Below are positions 1 to 7,938 of a stretch of 64,000 nucleotides of DNA, piece by piece. Under the pieces are notes generated by a model that did no database searches, was not told the DNA's origin, and worked only from the letters and a program-made list of their open reading frames with translations. Where the stretch lies: NCBI GenBank assembly GCA_016788585.1, contig JAEURP010000007.1, positions 126,001-190,000 of the forward strand, written 5' to 3'. The DNA comes from Chthonomonas sp. (GTDB taxonomy: Bacteria > Armatimonadota > Fimbriimonadia > Fimbriimonadales > Fimbriimonadaceae). The position numbers were made by a program, and so were the translations under genes. Position 1 is the first letter of the stretch. Every line of letters starts with the position of its first letter.

Positions 1-2301
1 TTCGCTGGACGCGGGCTGATCATTCTTGCCGCAACTCTCTTCGTACTTTCAATTCTGTGCCATCTCTTGACCAAGCCAGGATCGAGAGGAGAGTGCTTTG
101 CCCGAGGAACCTTCGTTGCGGGGTGCTTCGGTGTATTTCTGGCCTTCGGTCTTGTGGGCTACCTCGTCATCAACCGGCAGTACCAGTTTCAGTACGTTTT
201 TTCGCACAGCGATAACTGGTTACCCATCGGTAGCCGCTTTGCGGCCATTTGGGGTGGGCAAGAGGGAAGCTTTTTGCTCTGGGCGGTCACGAGCGGGCTG
301 TTTGGTGTCTTGTCCGTGCGCTCAACCAGTGTCTACCGCCGGTGGTATACGGTCATATTTGCGACCTTTATGGCGGGCTTGACGGGCATTCTCGCCTATG
401 AATCGCCTTTCGCGCTCTGGCAGGCCCCAGAAGAACTGGCCAAGGCGGCGGCAGGAAAGATGCCGCCGGATGGGGCTGGGCTCACGCCTGCGCTAATTAA
501 CTACTGGATGCAGATTCACCCGCCGACCATCTTCGCTGGATTTGGCGGTCTTACGGTCGTGTTTTCCATCGCCGTTGCCGCCCTCATCCACGGCGACATG
601 AAGAGTTGGCTCAAGGTCGTACGGCCTTGGGCAATCCTTTCGGCCACACTAATGGGTGTCGGCTTATGCATGGGCGGATTCTGGGCCTACGAGACCTTAG
701 GGTGGGGAGGATTCTGGATGTGGGATCCAGTCGAAAATGCCGCTCTTATCCCATGGCTCGTCATGATCGCCTTCATCCATGGCATCTTCATACAGATCGC
801 GCGCGGCACTTGGCGCATCGCTAATGCCGTCCTCGGCGCGTCGACTCTTCTTTCGTTCATGTACGGCACGTTCCTGACGCGTTCAGGGTTCCTTGGTGAC
901 ACGAGTGTGCATAGTTTTGCCAGCATGGATCGAGGCGCGCTGTACATCCTCATCGGCCTGAGCCTGGCGTGCCTTCTCTCAGTTGTCGTTTGCGGAGTGC
1001 GTCGCTATCGCATTGATCGAAGTCATTCAGCTGGACCGTCGGAGAGCGCCGGGTTCGACCGTGGAGCCGCCTATTCCTTCGGAATCACATCTTTGCTCCT
1101 CCTCGCAATTGCCAGCGGCATCGGAATGAGCGTCCCGCTAATCATGTCGCTTCAAGGCAAAAAGCCCAGCGTCGTCGAAGAACATCTATACAACCAAGTA
1201 TCTCCGTGGCTCTTTGTCCCAATTGTTGTCTTGATGGGTATTGGGCCGCTGCTCTCGTGGCGAGGGTCGAGTCCAAAGGAGCTTTGGGCGAAGATCAATA
1301 CCCCGCTCGCTCTGAGCCTCGGCTTCTTGGGGATCGGAATGTTCCTCATGCGCACAGTGCCGTTTGGCATGGCACCGGAGCCAGCCCAAACCATCAAGGT
1401 TCCTTGGGGAACGCTACCCTTGATTCCTTGGATCCTGTTTCTTGGTTGGCTTTGCTTGTTTGGAGTGCTCTCGAATGTCATTCGCTTGGTCGAAGTGCTA
1501 CGCAAGGCACCGATGCAAGCCGGTGCTTTTCTATCCCACATTGGCGTGGTCATCGCGGTTCTTGGCCTTATCGTAAGCCGAGGATTCGAGAAGAAAGTGG
1601 AGTTCAGCGCCCAAATGAACAAGCCCGGTCAGGCGCTGGGCTACACCGTCGACGTCATCGGAATCTCAGGCAAAAACTATATGGAGCGCGAAAACAAGCT
1701 CCACGTCACGCTAGAAGGGCGAGGCGAGAAGCTGAATGCCCACCCAACGCTTTTCTACACCGAAAGCGGAAACGCCGAGGAACCGAGCCCAACCGTCCGG
1801 CCATTCATCTTCCATCGGCCGATGCACGATCTGTATTTGACCGCCTATCCATTGGTTCTCGATGCGACCGAGCCGACTGAATTTAAGGTGGGGCAGCGCA
1901 GCCGATTCGAAGGCCACGAGATCCGATATGTGAAGATGGAGAGGCAAGGTGAGGCTGGCATGTCCGGAACGCGGTTTTCTGCATTGCTCGAGGTCACCGA
2001 TCCAAACGGACACAAGTTCGAGGTTCGGCCATCTATGCGGATCGAGCAAGGTCGCCCAAGGTTTGAGGTCGCCGAACATGGGGACTTTGCCTACGAGCTA
2101 TCTCGCCTGGACGCCGCTGATCAGTCGGCGACGATCAAGCTCTACTACGCCAATCCCGTGGTGCCAATGGAACTCTTTTACAAGCCCTTGCCTTCACTAG
2201 TCTGGTGGGGTACGGGCATCATGCTACTTGGTGGATTCGTGAGCTTCTTGTACCGCCGCCGGAACAATCGCGATGCAGACCGGAAGGAGAAAGCGAGTTG
2301 A
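1..2301 (+). CDS. ccmF: Cytochrome c biogenesis heme lyase CcmF, 5' end cut by window
   Basis: The reading frame is open from base 1, so the true start lies upstream of the window; about 765 residues are visible. It is a polytopic membrane protein with the family signatures WGGQEGSFLLW, a conserved HPPTIF segment and the tryptophan-rich WWD-type motif WGGFWMWDPVEN that binds heme at the outer membrane face. A large periplasmic domain precedes a last C-terminal membrane segment. CcmF-type proteins take heme from CcmE and attach it to apocytochrome c during System I maturation. The gene ends in a TGA that overlaps the TTG start of pyrE. The family call is firm; CcmF is chosen over the related CcsA mainly on length. 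Confidence 0.93.
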   Translation, partial: FAGRGLIILAATLFVLSILCHLLTKPGSRGECFARGTFVAGCFGVFLAFGLVGYLVINRQYQFQYVFSHSDNWLPIGSRFAAIWGGQEGSFLLWAVTSGLFGVLSVRSTSVYRRWYTVIFATFMAGLTGILAYESPFALWQAPEELAKAAAGKMPPDGAGLTPALINYWMQIHPPTIFAGFGGLTVVFSIAVAALIHGDMKSWLKVVRPWAILSATLMGVGLCMGGFWAYETLGWGGFWMWDPVENAALIPWLVMIAFIHGIFIQIARGTWRIANAVLGASTLLSFMYGTFLTRSGFLGDTSVHSFASMDRGALYILIGLSLACLLSVVVCGVRRYRIDRSHSAGPSESAGFDRGAAYSFGITSLLLLAIASGIGMSVPLIMSLQGKKPSVVEEHLYNQVSPWLFVPIVVLMGIGPLLSWRGSSPKELWAKINTPLALSLGFLGIGMFLMRTVPFGMAPEPAQTIKVPWGTLPLIPWILFLGWLCLFGVLSNVIRLVEVLRKAPMQAGAFLSHIGVVIAVLGLIVSRGFEKKVEFSAQMNKPGQALGYTVDVIGISGKNYMERENKLHVTLEGRGEKLNAHPTLFYTESGNAEEPSPTVRPFIFHRPMHDLYLTAYPLVLDATEPTEFKVGQRSRFEGHEIRYVKMERQGEAGMSGTRFSALLEVTDPNGHKFEVRPSMRIEQGRPRFEVAEHGDFAYELSRLDAADQSATIKLYYANPVVPMELFYKPLPSLVWWGTGIMLLGGFVSFLYRRRNNRDADRKEKAS

Positions 2302-2861
2302 ACCTAAACGACCTTCTTGAGTCATCCGGTGCGATCCTGCGGGGGCACTTCTTGCTCACTAGCGGAAGGCATAGCGATGTCTACTTTGAGAAGTTCCGTG
2401 TCCTAGAACGTCCCGAAGTCCTGTCCGCCCTCTGCGCCGAAATCGCGGCCCATTTTGCGGGGAAGGGGATCACGCTAGTCGCTGGCCCCACTACCGGCGG
2501 AATCATCATCGCCTTCGAGGTCGCTCGTCTCATGGGGCTTCCGGCGCTCTATGTAGAAAGCGAGGATGGCCGAAAGAAGCTCCGCCGGGGAGCCAGCGTG
2601 CCAGAGGGAGCCAAAGTGCTGGTTGTGGATGATGTGCTCACGACTGGCACGAGCGTGAGGGAAGTTGTGGAGCTCCTGAAGGACCAAGCGGAAATTGTGG
2701 GCATTGGTGTGCTCATCGACCGGTCTTCCGACAGTCTAGAACTAGGGGCGCCGGTTTATGCCGCCCACAAAGTCGAAGCAACATCGTTCGCCGCCGATGA
2801 AGTGCCCGAATGGCTCGCCAAGATTCCGATCTCGAAGCCCGGAACCAGGCCCCGGAGCTAG
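2298..2861 (+). CDS. pyrE: Orotate phosphoribosyltransferase
   Basis: This 187-residue protein joins orotate to PRPP to give OMP in de novo pyrimidine synthesis. The PRPP-binding loop VLVVDDVLTTGTS near residues 115-127 is diagnostic, and the flexible-loop segment GRKKLRRG precedes it. I place the start at TTG 2298. It overlaps the ccmF stop as TTGA and has a strong GGAAGGAG ribosome-binding site 8 nt upstream; the longer frame from 2205 lies inside ccmF and adds non-homologous sequence. The gene converges on rpsD, with a two-way hairpin terminator between them. Confidence 0.95.
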   Translation: MNLNDLLESSGAILRGHFLLTSGRHSDVYFEKFRVLERPEVLSALCAEIAAHFAGKGITLVAGPTTGGIIIAFEVARLMGLPALYVESEDGRKKLRRGASVPEGAKVLVVDDVLTTGTSVREVVELLKDQAEIVGIGVLIDRSSDSLELGAPVYAAHKVEATSFAADEVPEWLAKIPISKPGTRPRS

Positions 2862-2891
2862 AGGGCGGGGCCATCAGCATAAAGCGCAACA

Positions 2892-2927
2892 AAAAGTCGG
2901 TGAGCCAAAACCGACTCACCGACTTTT
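2892..2927. terminator. Bidirectional intrinsic terminator between pyrE and rpsD
   Basis: A perfect 13-bp stem (2892-2904 with 2915-2927) encloses a 10-nt loop. The outer ends of the stem are an A run on the left and a T run on the right, so transcripts from either side would end in a U tract. It lies in the 83-bp gap between the convergent genes. Confidence 0.88.
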
Positions 2928-2944
2928 CTGACTACCGACTCGAA

Positions 2945-3556
2945 TCAGCGAGCGTAGAATTCGACGACTTGGGTTACTTTGAAGAACTTGGGAAAGTCCT
3001 CTGGCTCTGGAAGCGCGATGATCTTGCCCGTCATGTTTGGCACGTCGGCCTCGATGTAAGCTGGAACTGCGGCACCTTCGTATGAACTTAGCCGCGCGAT
3101 GTTCTTGCTGCTGTCGCGGTTGCGAACTCCGATCACGTCACCGAGCTTGACTTGGTAGCTCGGGATATTGACCATGTTGCCATTAACCGTGATGTGGCAG
3201 TGGCTCACCATTTGTCGGGCATGGAAAATGCTCTTGGCATATCCGAGGCGGTAAACGATCGTGGCGAGTCGGAACTCAAGCAGGCGAAGGAAGTTCAAAC
3301 CGGTGTTGCCGCGCATGTTGCTGGCGGTTTGGAACGTGCGGTAGAACTGCTTCTCCATCACGTTGTAGTAGCGGCGGATGACCTGCTTGGCCAAAAGCTG
3401 CTCGCCATACTCGCTGCGGCGGATGCGATCCTTGTTGTTCGGGCCGTGCTGACCGGCGGCGTAGGGGCGCTTGTTGCTTGGGCACTTTGCCTTGCCCCAA
3501 ATGTTGAAGCCGACAGTGCGGCAGATGTCTGTTTTTCGTCCTCGATAGGTTGCCAT
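2945..3556 (-). CDS. rpsD: 30S ribosomal protein S4
   Basis: Primary-binding small-subunit protein, 203 residues, the usual length. The N-terminus MATYRGRK is followed by the typical region around CPSNKRPYAAGQHG, and the S4 RNA-binding domain includes the FHARQMVSHCHITVNG stretch near residues 90-110. The start is ATG 3556; a frame extension to GTG 3592 adds 12 residues that do not look like S4. The gene stands alone, away from the usual alpha operon of rpsM, rpsK and rpoA, and has a roughly 100-nt leader. In other bacteria S4 represses its own mRNA, but no recognisable pseudoknot could be identified here. Confidence 0.96.
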   Translation of the reverse strand: MATYRGRKTDICRTVGFNIWGKAKCPSNKRPYAAGQHGPNNKDRIRRSEYGEQLLAKQVIRRYYNVMEKQFYRTFQTASNMRGNTGLNFLRLLEFRLATIVYRLGYAKSIFHARQMVSHCHITVNGNMVNIPSYQVKLGDVIGVRNRDSSKNIARLSSYEGAAVPAYIEADVPNMTGKIIALPEPEDFPKFFKVTQVVEFYAR

Positions 3557-3665
3557 ATATTTCTCGTGAGATCGAATCGGTCTCGTCACCACCGGAAGGA
3601 TCCAGTGCGCAGAGCTTTTCAGGTGACTTGCCTCGATCTGCGTGCCGCGCTTAGCGCGAAAAGAG

Positions 3666-3671
3666 ATTATA
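3666..3671 (-). promoter_or_regulatory. Candidate -10 box for rpsD
   Basis: The minus strand reads a perfect TATAAT about 110 nt upstream of the rpsD start. No clear -35 box is visible; that position falls at the edge of the heptamer array. A short palindrome (CGCGCT/AGCGCG, 3647-3659) lies just downstream in the leader. Confidence 0.45.
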
Positions 3672-3683
3672 GCATGGCAGCGG

Positions 3684-3799
3684 GTCTATGGTCTATGGCT
3701 GAGGGCTGAGGGCTGAGGGCTGAGGGCTGAGGGCTGAGGGCTGAGGGGCAACCGGCTCATAGTCCATCAGCCATCGACCATCGACTATCAGCCCTCGAC
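3684..3799. repeat. Inverted arrays of 7-bp repeats
   Basis: The left arm, 3684-3746, is nine 7-bp units in perfect register: two GTCTATG followed by seven identical GCTGAGG. The right arm, 3758-3799, is six units of the same general form on the opposite strand (CATAGTC, CATCAGC, CATCGAC, CATCGAC, TATCAGC, CCTCGAC). The arms are partly complementary and could fold. The array sits in the gap between rpsD and the first PEP-CTERM gene, immediately upstream of the rpsD promoter. A second locus with the same architecture but different units lies near 33.9 kb. Confidence 0.9.
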
Positions 3800-3801
3800 C
3801 C

Positions 3802-3835
3802 AAAAAGAACAGACCCCCAGCCTAGGCTGAGGGCC
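3802..3835 (-). terminator. Intrinsic terminator after first PEP-CTERM gene
   Basis: Read on the minus strand, a stem CCCTCAGC/GCTGGGGG with a CTAG loop is followed by TCTGTTCTTTTT. The core CAGCCTAGGCTG is a perfect 12-bp palindrome. It lies about 25 nt beyond the stop of the upstream gene. Confidence 0.7.
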
Positions 3836-3858
3836 GGATTCTCGCATTGGAGAAGCTT

Positions 3859-4812
3859 TTACTTCTTGTTGCGTCGTCGTCGTGCAAGAGCAGCGAGGCC
3901 GAGGCCGAGAGCGGCCATCGAACCTGGTTCTGGAACAGCTCGGACTCCATAGAAATGGATGTCGTATGCTTCAGTACCGGCTACATATGCACCATTGGCG
4001 ACATTAGCACCGTCCAGTCGAAGCGCATAGGTCCCAGCCGTATTGCTGCTTGTAGCAAGCATGTTGCCATTCGCGAAATACGAGGCTGTCAGCCACTCGC
4101 CTGCCTCAACAACTCCGACATCCGACGCACCAACGTTAGCCGCTGTATTATATCGGCCGACGGCGATGTAATAGGACTGACCAGCAACAAAGTTGTAGCT
4201 GATTGCTGAGTCCGTGGCTGCATCGGTCGTTTCGTCGTTCCACTCAAGAGTGTTACCATTCATGTCGAGAAGGTAAATCTCGGTGTCCATTGAGGGTTCA
4301 AACGTATCGATAACGTGGACGCCAGCACTAACCGTTCCGAGTCCTGTAACAGACACAGCTGATTGTGAGTGGGTCGCCGTATAGGTCAAAGTTGATGTCG
4401 AGGAAACGCCAGTAACTTTGTAGTCGACCGAGTGAGCGGCACCAAAGCTGTACCATTGGTTCATTCGTTGAATGCCGCCGGCTAGTGAGAACATCGACTG
4501 AATGGATGTTGAGCTAGTTGCCGACGTCGTCGTTCGACCAACGAGCGATCCGGTGAAGCCCGCAAGATCAAGCGCCATTCGGTTGCGATAGACGCCCATG
4601 GCCTGCGCGCCAAAGTTCAGCTTGAAGTGGTCGGCAGAGCCAAGGCCTGGGACGGTAAGGCTCGTGCCACTCGTCGTGCCCTGAACCACATCGCCAATAG
4701 CCATGCTGATATTGTTGGGGGTAAGCCACGTGTCGTTCGCCTCAGTCTCAAAGTGACCAAATGAAGCAGCAGGACCAACAGCCAACGCCGAAAGTAATAA
4801 AAGTTTCTTCAT
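3859..4812 (-). CDS. PEP-CTERM sorting-domain protein
   Basis: A secreted protein of 317 residues with a signal peptide (MKKLLLLSALAVGPAASFG). The body resembles a pre-peptidase C-terminal-like beta domain: FETEANDTW near the start, then a segment around DTEIYLLDMNGNTLEWNDE and SYYIAVGRYN. It ends in a PEP-CTERM tail: VPEP, a short hydrophobic helix (MAALGLGLAALA) and RRRRNKK. In known systems such tails are cut by an exosortase at the membrane; no exosortase is in this window. ATG 4812 gives a clean signal peptide with GGGAG upstream, and the longer frame to 4938 covers the promoter. The specific function is unknown. Confidence 0.88.
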   Translation of the reverse strand: MKKLLLLSALAVGPAASFGHFETEANDTWLTPNNISMAIGDVVQGTTSGTSLTVPGLGSADHFKLNFGAQAMGVYRNRMALDLAGFTGSLVGRTTTSATSSTSIQSMFSLAGGIQRMNQWYSFGAAHSVDYKVTGVSSTSTLTYTATHSQSAVSVTGLGTVSAGVHVIDTFEPSMDTEIYLLDMNGNTLEWNDETTDAATDSAISYNFVAGQSYYIAVGRYNTAANVGASDVGVVEAGEWLTASYFANGNMLATSSNTAGTYALRLDGANVANGAYVAGTEAYDIHFYGVRAVPEPGSMAALGLGLAALARRRRNKK

Positions 4813-4899
4813 ATTTTCCAACTCCCAAAAAGGCTCACCAGAGCCAAAAATTGTCTTCCGACAAACCTTATTTGGCGGATCCAGAGAATCCGTGTTCCT

Positions 4900-4934
4900 A
4901 TTATAAAGCGTAGTGACCAAATTGGTATGACCAA
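4900..4934 (-). promoter_or_regulatory. Promoter and palindromic site upstream of PEP-CTERM gene
   Basis: The minus strand has a perfect TATAAT at 4900-4905. Sixteen bases further upstream lies TTGGT-ATG-ACCAA (4922-4934), which overlaps a second palindrome ACCAA-A-TTGGT (4916-4926). The same TTGGT-N3-ACCAA palindrome occurs upstream of the next PEP-CTERM gene, so a shared regulator is plausible. It covers the place where a -35 box would be. Confidence 0.6.
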
Positions 4935-4990
4935 ACACTTCACAAAACGCAAATCCCGGTAATCATACGTGCAGGGGATTTTGAACATGC

Positions 4991-5024
4991 AAAAAAATGA
5001 ACCGCCGACCCGAAAGTCGGCGGC
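4991..5024 (-). terminator. Intrinsic terminator after second PEP-CTERM gene
   Basis: An 8-bp GC-rich stem (CCGCCGAC 5002-5009 with GTCGGCGG 5016-5023) with a 6-nt loop is followed, on the minus strand, by a run of seven T. It sits about 27 nt past the stop codon. Confidence 0.88.
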
Positions 5025-5050
5025 TCTTTGAAGAAACTTAAACTAGTTTC

Positions 5051-5707
5051 TTACTTCTTGTTGCGTCGTCGTCGAACGACGGCGGCGAGGCCGAGGCCAA
5101 GAGCAGCCATCGTGGTTGGCTCAGGAACAGCCGATGCGCCCGTGAGAGCGATCGTGTAGGTTCCCGTGCCGCCACCGGCACCGGTTCCCCAGCCAGTCAG
5201 TGCGCCAGCAGCACCTGCGCCGTCTGGAGCCTTGATGGTGGTCCAAGGAGAGCCGAGGCCCCAAATCAGGCCCCCAGCGGAGGATGGACCAGCGCTGCCG
5301 CTGTAGGCGTCGATGCCGAGAAGGTAATAGCCAGCAGTGATCAAACTGGTGGAGTTGTTGATTCTCGAGGGGCCAACGCCGGCCGGAGTGTCATCGTTGA
5401 AGACGACGCCAGTGCCATCCAATCGGAACAGCATAAGGCGCGTATCAAACGTGGCGGCTCCGCCGTCGGCTGCGTCCGTAGATGCGATGAAGGAGTTAGC
5501 GTCTTTGATCTCGATCAGATAGAGGTCAGCGCGCTCGTTGGCGGTTGCGCCAGCGCGCGTACCGGTGATCGAAGTTAGCGAAGCGTGGAGGGTGCCTGTC
5601 GCTTGTGCGGTGCTAGCAAGGTAGCCGGCATCGCCGACTTCAGTCCACGTGGCTGCGAATGAGGCCGACGCGATCGTCACGAAGGCCAACGTAAGAATAT
5701 TCTTCAT
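5051..5707 (-). CDS. PEP-CTERM sorting-domain protein
   Basis: A small secreted protein of 218 residues. It has a signal peptide (MKNILTLAFVTIASASFAA), a Thr/Ala/Gly-rich body with segments such as FDTRLMLFRLDGTGVVFNDD that resemble the neighbouring paralog, and the tail VPEPTTMAALGLGLAAVVRRRRNKK-like sorting signal at the very end. The start has AAGGAA at good spacing. A hairpin (GCATCA/TGATGC, 5721-5742) lies in the leader just before the ribosome-binding site. The two neighbouring PEP-CTERM genes are each followed by their own terminator, so they look separately transcribed. Role unknown. Confidence 0.87.
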   Translation of the reverse strand: MKNILTLAFVTIASASFAATWTEVGDAGYLASTAQATGTLHASLTSITGTRAGATANERADLYLIEIKDANSFIASTDAADGGAATFDTRLMLFRLDGTGVVFNDDTPAGVGPSRINNSTSLITAGYYLLGIDAYSGSAGPSSAGGLIWGLGSPWTTIKAPDGAGAAGALTGWGTGAGGGTGTYTIALTGASAVPEPTTMAALGLGLAAVVRRRRNKK

Positions 5708-5762
5708 AAGGTTTCCTTAGCATCAACCCAGTGGCTGATGCTCCTTTATGTTAGCGCAAGAA

Positions 5763-5775
5763 TTGGTTCGACCAA
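5763..5775. promoter_or_regulatory. Palindrome upstream of second PEP-CTERM gene
   Basis: TTGGT-TCG-ACCAA, the same 5-3-5 palindrome found upstream of the other PEP-CTERM gene. It lies 56 nt before the start codon. A weak -10-like TAACAT (minus strand, 5749-5754) is 8 nt from it. Confidence 0.55.
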
Positions 5776-5854
5776 AGCTAAAAGTATCATCAACGTGAAA
5801 TCCCCGTACAATTGCAGATGCAACGCATCGAATCCGGCAATGTGTTTCCTCCGT

Positions 5855-5860
5855 TAAAAT
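5855..5860 (+). promoter_or_regulatory. -10 box of a leaderless gene
   Basis: TAAAAT ends 6 nt before the ATG of the aminotransferase. With normal -10 to start-site spacing the transcript would begin at or next to the start codon. No Shine-Dalgarno sequence is present. Confidence 0.6.
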
Positions 5861-5866
5861 AGGCGT

Positions 5867-7207
5867 ATGGACGCCGATGCCTTTCACGCGCAAGTAGTGG
5901 ATCAATATTCCCGCCACATCAACCCCGCTTTGGCGAAGCTGATGAATTTTGCCGGCTTCGGCGTCGAGATGCGTGGCGAGGGCTGCTATCTCTACGACCA
6001 CGAGGGCCGCGCTTTTCTTGATTGCCTTGGGTCGTATGGCGTATTTGCCCTCGGCCACCGACATCCAAAGGTCGTCGAGGCCGTGATCGCCCAACTAGGG
6101 CGACTACCGATGTCGGGCAAGGTCTTTTTCAACCCGCGGCAGGCGGAGCTGGCAACGCGCTTGTCCGAAGTCTCACCAAATGGGTTGGAGTTCACCTTCT
6201 TTAGCAACTCCGGTGCAGAATCTGTTGAAGCGGCGCTGAAGTTCGCCAAGGGCGCTACGGGTCGCAGCAAGATCATCGCGACCGAAGGCGGCTACCACGG
6301 CAAGACTATCGGCGGCCTAAGCGTCACCGGCCGCGAGAAATATAGAAAGAAGTTCGGCCCCCTCATGCCCGGCGCGGAGTTCGTTCCGTTCCCGAGTGCC
6401 CCCTCCTCTCCCCTCGCGGGAGAGGAAGTTCGAGGAGTGTTGAGCGACAGTGAGACAAGCTCGAACAGGAGAGGGGTTGCTTGGAGCGAAATTCTCGACG
6501 CCATCGACTCTGACACGGCCGCGGTCATCATCGAAACCGTGCAGGGCGAAGGCGGAATCCACCTCGCCGCGCCGGGTAGTTTGGCCGCGATCCGAGCTCG
6601 AACTAGGGAGGTCGGCGCGCTGATGATCCTGGACGAAGTGCAGACTGGCATGGGCCGCACCGGGCGGCTCTTCGGCTGCGACCACGAGGGCATCGAGCCC
6701 GACATTATGACCCTCGCCAAGGCGCTCGGCGGCGGCGTCATGCCCATCGGTGCGACTCTGTTTACCGAGTCGGTTGGCACCGCGATCTTCGGCGAGAATC
6801 CCTTGATGCACACCTCGACTTTTGGGGGCAATCCGCTCGCTTGCGCGGCCGGAATCGCGACTCTAGACGTAATCCAGGACGAAGGCCTTTGCGAACGCGC
6901 AACGATCATGGGCGATCGCATGATGGCGGGTCTGCGCGACATGCAATCGCGGCATTCTGACCTCGTTTCAGAGGTGCGCGGCATCGGTCTCATGATCGGC
7001 GTCGAGTTCTCGATGGACGAAGTCGGCGAACTCGTCATCGCGCAGATGACCAAGCGCGGCGTGATCGCTGCGTACACCTTGAACAACCCGCGCGTAATCC
7101 GAATCGAGCCGCCACTAATTATCTCAGAGGCGCAGGTCGACGAAGCGGTGCGAGTGTTCGAAGAGGCTGTCGTCGAGACCGGCGAACTGCTGGCCATGCT
7201 CGCGTGA
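5867..7207 (+). CDS. Class-III PLP aminotransferase, putrescine/ornithine type
   Basis: Fold-type I aminotransferase of 446 residues, resembling putrescine aminotransferase (PatA) and acetylornithine aminotransferase. The PLP-phosphate segment NSGAESVEAALKFAK (about 114-128), the cofactor Asp in MILDEVQTGMGRTG (D256) and the Schiff-base lysine in TLAKALGGG (K285) are all present. Residues about 177-204 do not fit the family: they are translated from a GC-rich palindromic repeat inserted in frame (6399-6476), at the point where relatives pass directly from the VPF strand to the next helix. The gene appears leaderless. It overlaps recO as GTGA. Substrate is not certain. Confidence 0.88.
   Translation: MDADAFHAQVVDQYSRHINPALAKLMNFAGFGVEMRGEGCYLYDHEGRAFLDCLGSYGVFALGHRHPKVVEAVIAQLGRLPMSGKVFFNPRQAELATRLSEVSPNGLEFTFFSNSGAESVEAALKFAKGATGRSKIIATEGGYHGKTIGGLSVTGREKYRKKFGPLMPGAEFVPFPSAPSSPLAGEEVRGVLSDSETSSNRRGVAWSEILDAIDSDTAAVIIETVQGEGGIHLAAPGSLAAIRARTREVGALMILDEVQTGMGRTGRLFGCDHEGIEPDIMTLAKALGGGVMPIGATLFTESVGTAIFGENPLMHTSTFGGNPLACAAGIATLDVIQDEGLCERATIMGDRMMAGLRDMQSRHSDLVSEVRGIGLMIGVEFSMDEVGELVIAQMTKRGVIAAYTLNNPRVIRIEPPLIISEAQVDEAVRVFEEAVVETGELLAMLA
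6399..6476 (+). repeat. Palindromic repeat inserted in frame within a coding gene
   Basis: The segment begins CCCCTCCTCTCCCCTCGCGG and ends AGGAGAGGGG. It contains CTCTCCC/GGGAGAG (6406-6412, 6418-6424) and GTTCGAG/CTCGAAC (6428-6434, 6460-6466). It resembles the intergenic CCCCTCCC...GGGAGGGG palindromes at 23.5 and 24.5 kb, but here it is translated as about 28 extra residues (SSPLAGEEVRG and following) inside an aminotransferase. Confidence 0.8.
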
Positions 7208-7938
7208 GCGGCGAGGTTTCGCTCACTGGATTGGTGCTGCGCCGCTGGGATCAGGGCGAAAGCGACCGCCGCCTGAGCGTGCTGACGCGCGAGAAAGGCC
7301 GCATCTTGGTCACGGCGAAGGGCGCGCGCAAGTCCGGCTCGCGCCTGGCTTCTTGCTCTGAGCCGTTGGCCCTTGCTTCTTTTCAAATCGCGAGCGGGAA
7401 GGTCAATAACTTCATCACCCAAGCCCAAACCCACGCCGGCTTTGGCAAACTGCGGTCCGATTACGACCGCCTGATTCTGGGTTTGAGCTTTGCTGAGTTG
7501 GTGTCGGCGGTCGCGCCCCTCGAACACCCGAACCCAGACCTCTTCGACACCGCGATCATTGCTTTAAAGACCATCGAGACCGCCAGCAATCCGCTCGCCG
7601 CCTCGCTCTGGTCGCAACTGATGCTCATGAAGGTCGAAGGGACTTTGCCGAACTGGCTGTCTTGTAGCTCGTCGGGTAAGAAAATGAACGAGGATCCGGC
7701 TTGGCTCTCGCCGACCGCAGGCGGCTACCTCTCGCCAGGCGTCGCCGATGACTACGTGGACCGCTTCTTGGGTAGCTCGGAGGCGTTGATCGCTTTGTCG
7801 AAGCTCGCCGAGTTGGAAGAACCTCCAGCGAACTTAAAGCGAGCGGACGAATGCATGAAGATTCTCGCTCGCTTCTGGGAACACCACGCCGGGCGCGACC
7901 TGCCAGCTACCAAAGCCGTCCTGCAGAGCTTAACCTAA
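7204..7938 (+). CDS. recO: DNA repair protein RecO
   Basis: Recombination mediator of 244 residues that, with RecR, helps load RecA onto SSB-coated single-stranded DNA. The N-terminal OB-fold segment is recognisable (GLVLRRWDQGESDRRLSVLTR, then GRILVTAKGARKSGSRLA). The middle is helical, as in the family. The usual zinc-finger cysteines of the C-terminal half are mostly missing; only WLSCSSSGKK remains there. The GTG start overlaps the aminotransferase stop. The 3' end overlaps the convergent ligD by 9 bp. Confidence 0.9.
   Translation: MSGEVSLTGLVLRRWDQGESDRRLSVLTREKGRILVTAKGARKSGSRLASCSEPLALASFQIASGKVNNFITQAQTHAGFGKLRSDYDRLILGLSFAELVSAVAPLEHPNPDLFDTAIIALKTIETASNPLAASLWSQLMLMKVEGTLPNWLSCSSSGKKMNEDPAWLSPTAGGYLSPGVADDYVDRFLGSSEALIALSKLAELEEPPANLKRADECMKILARFWEHHAGRDLPATKAVLQSLT

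Noticed and set aside
3152-3709. 185-residue plus-strand frame opposite rpsD
   Set aside because: Antisense of a ribosomal protein gene running into the heptamer repeat.
6292-7527. 411-residue minus-strand frame opposite the aminotransferase and recO
   Set aside because: Shadow of GC-rich codons; it covers two well-supported plus-strand genes and has no family motifs.
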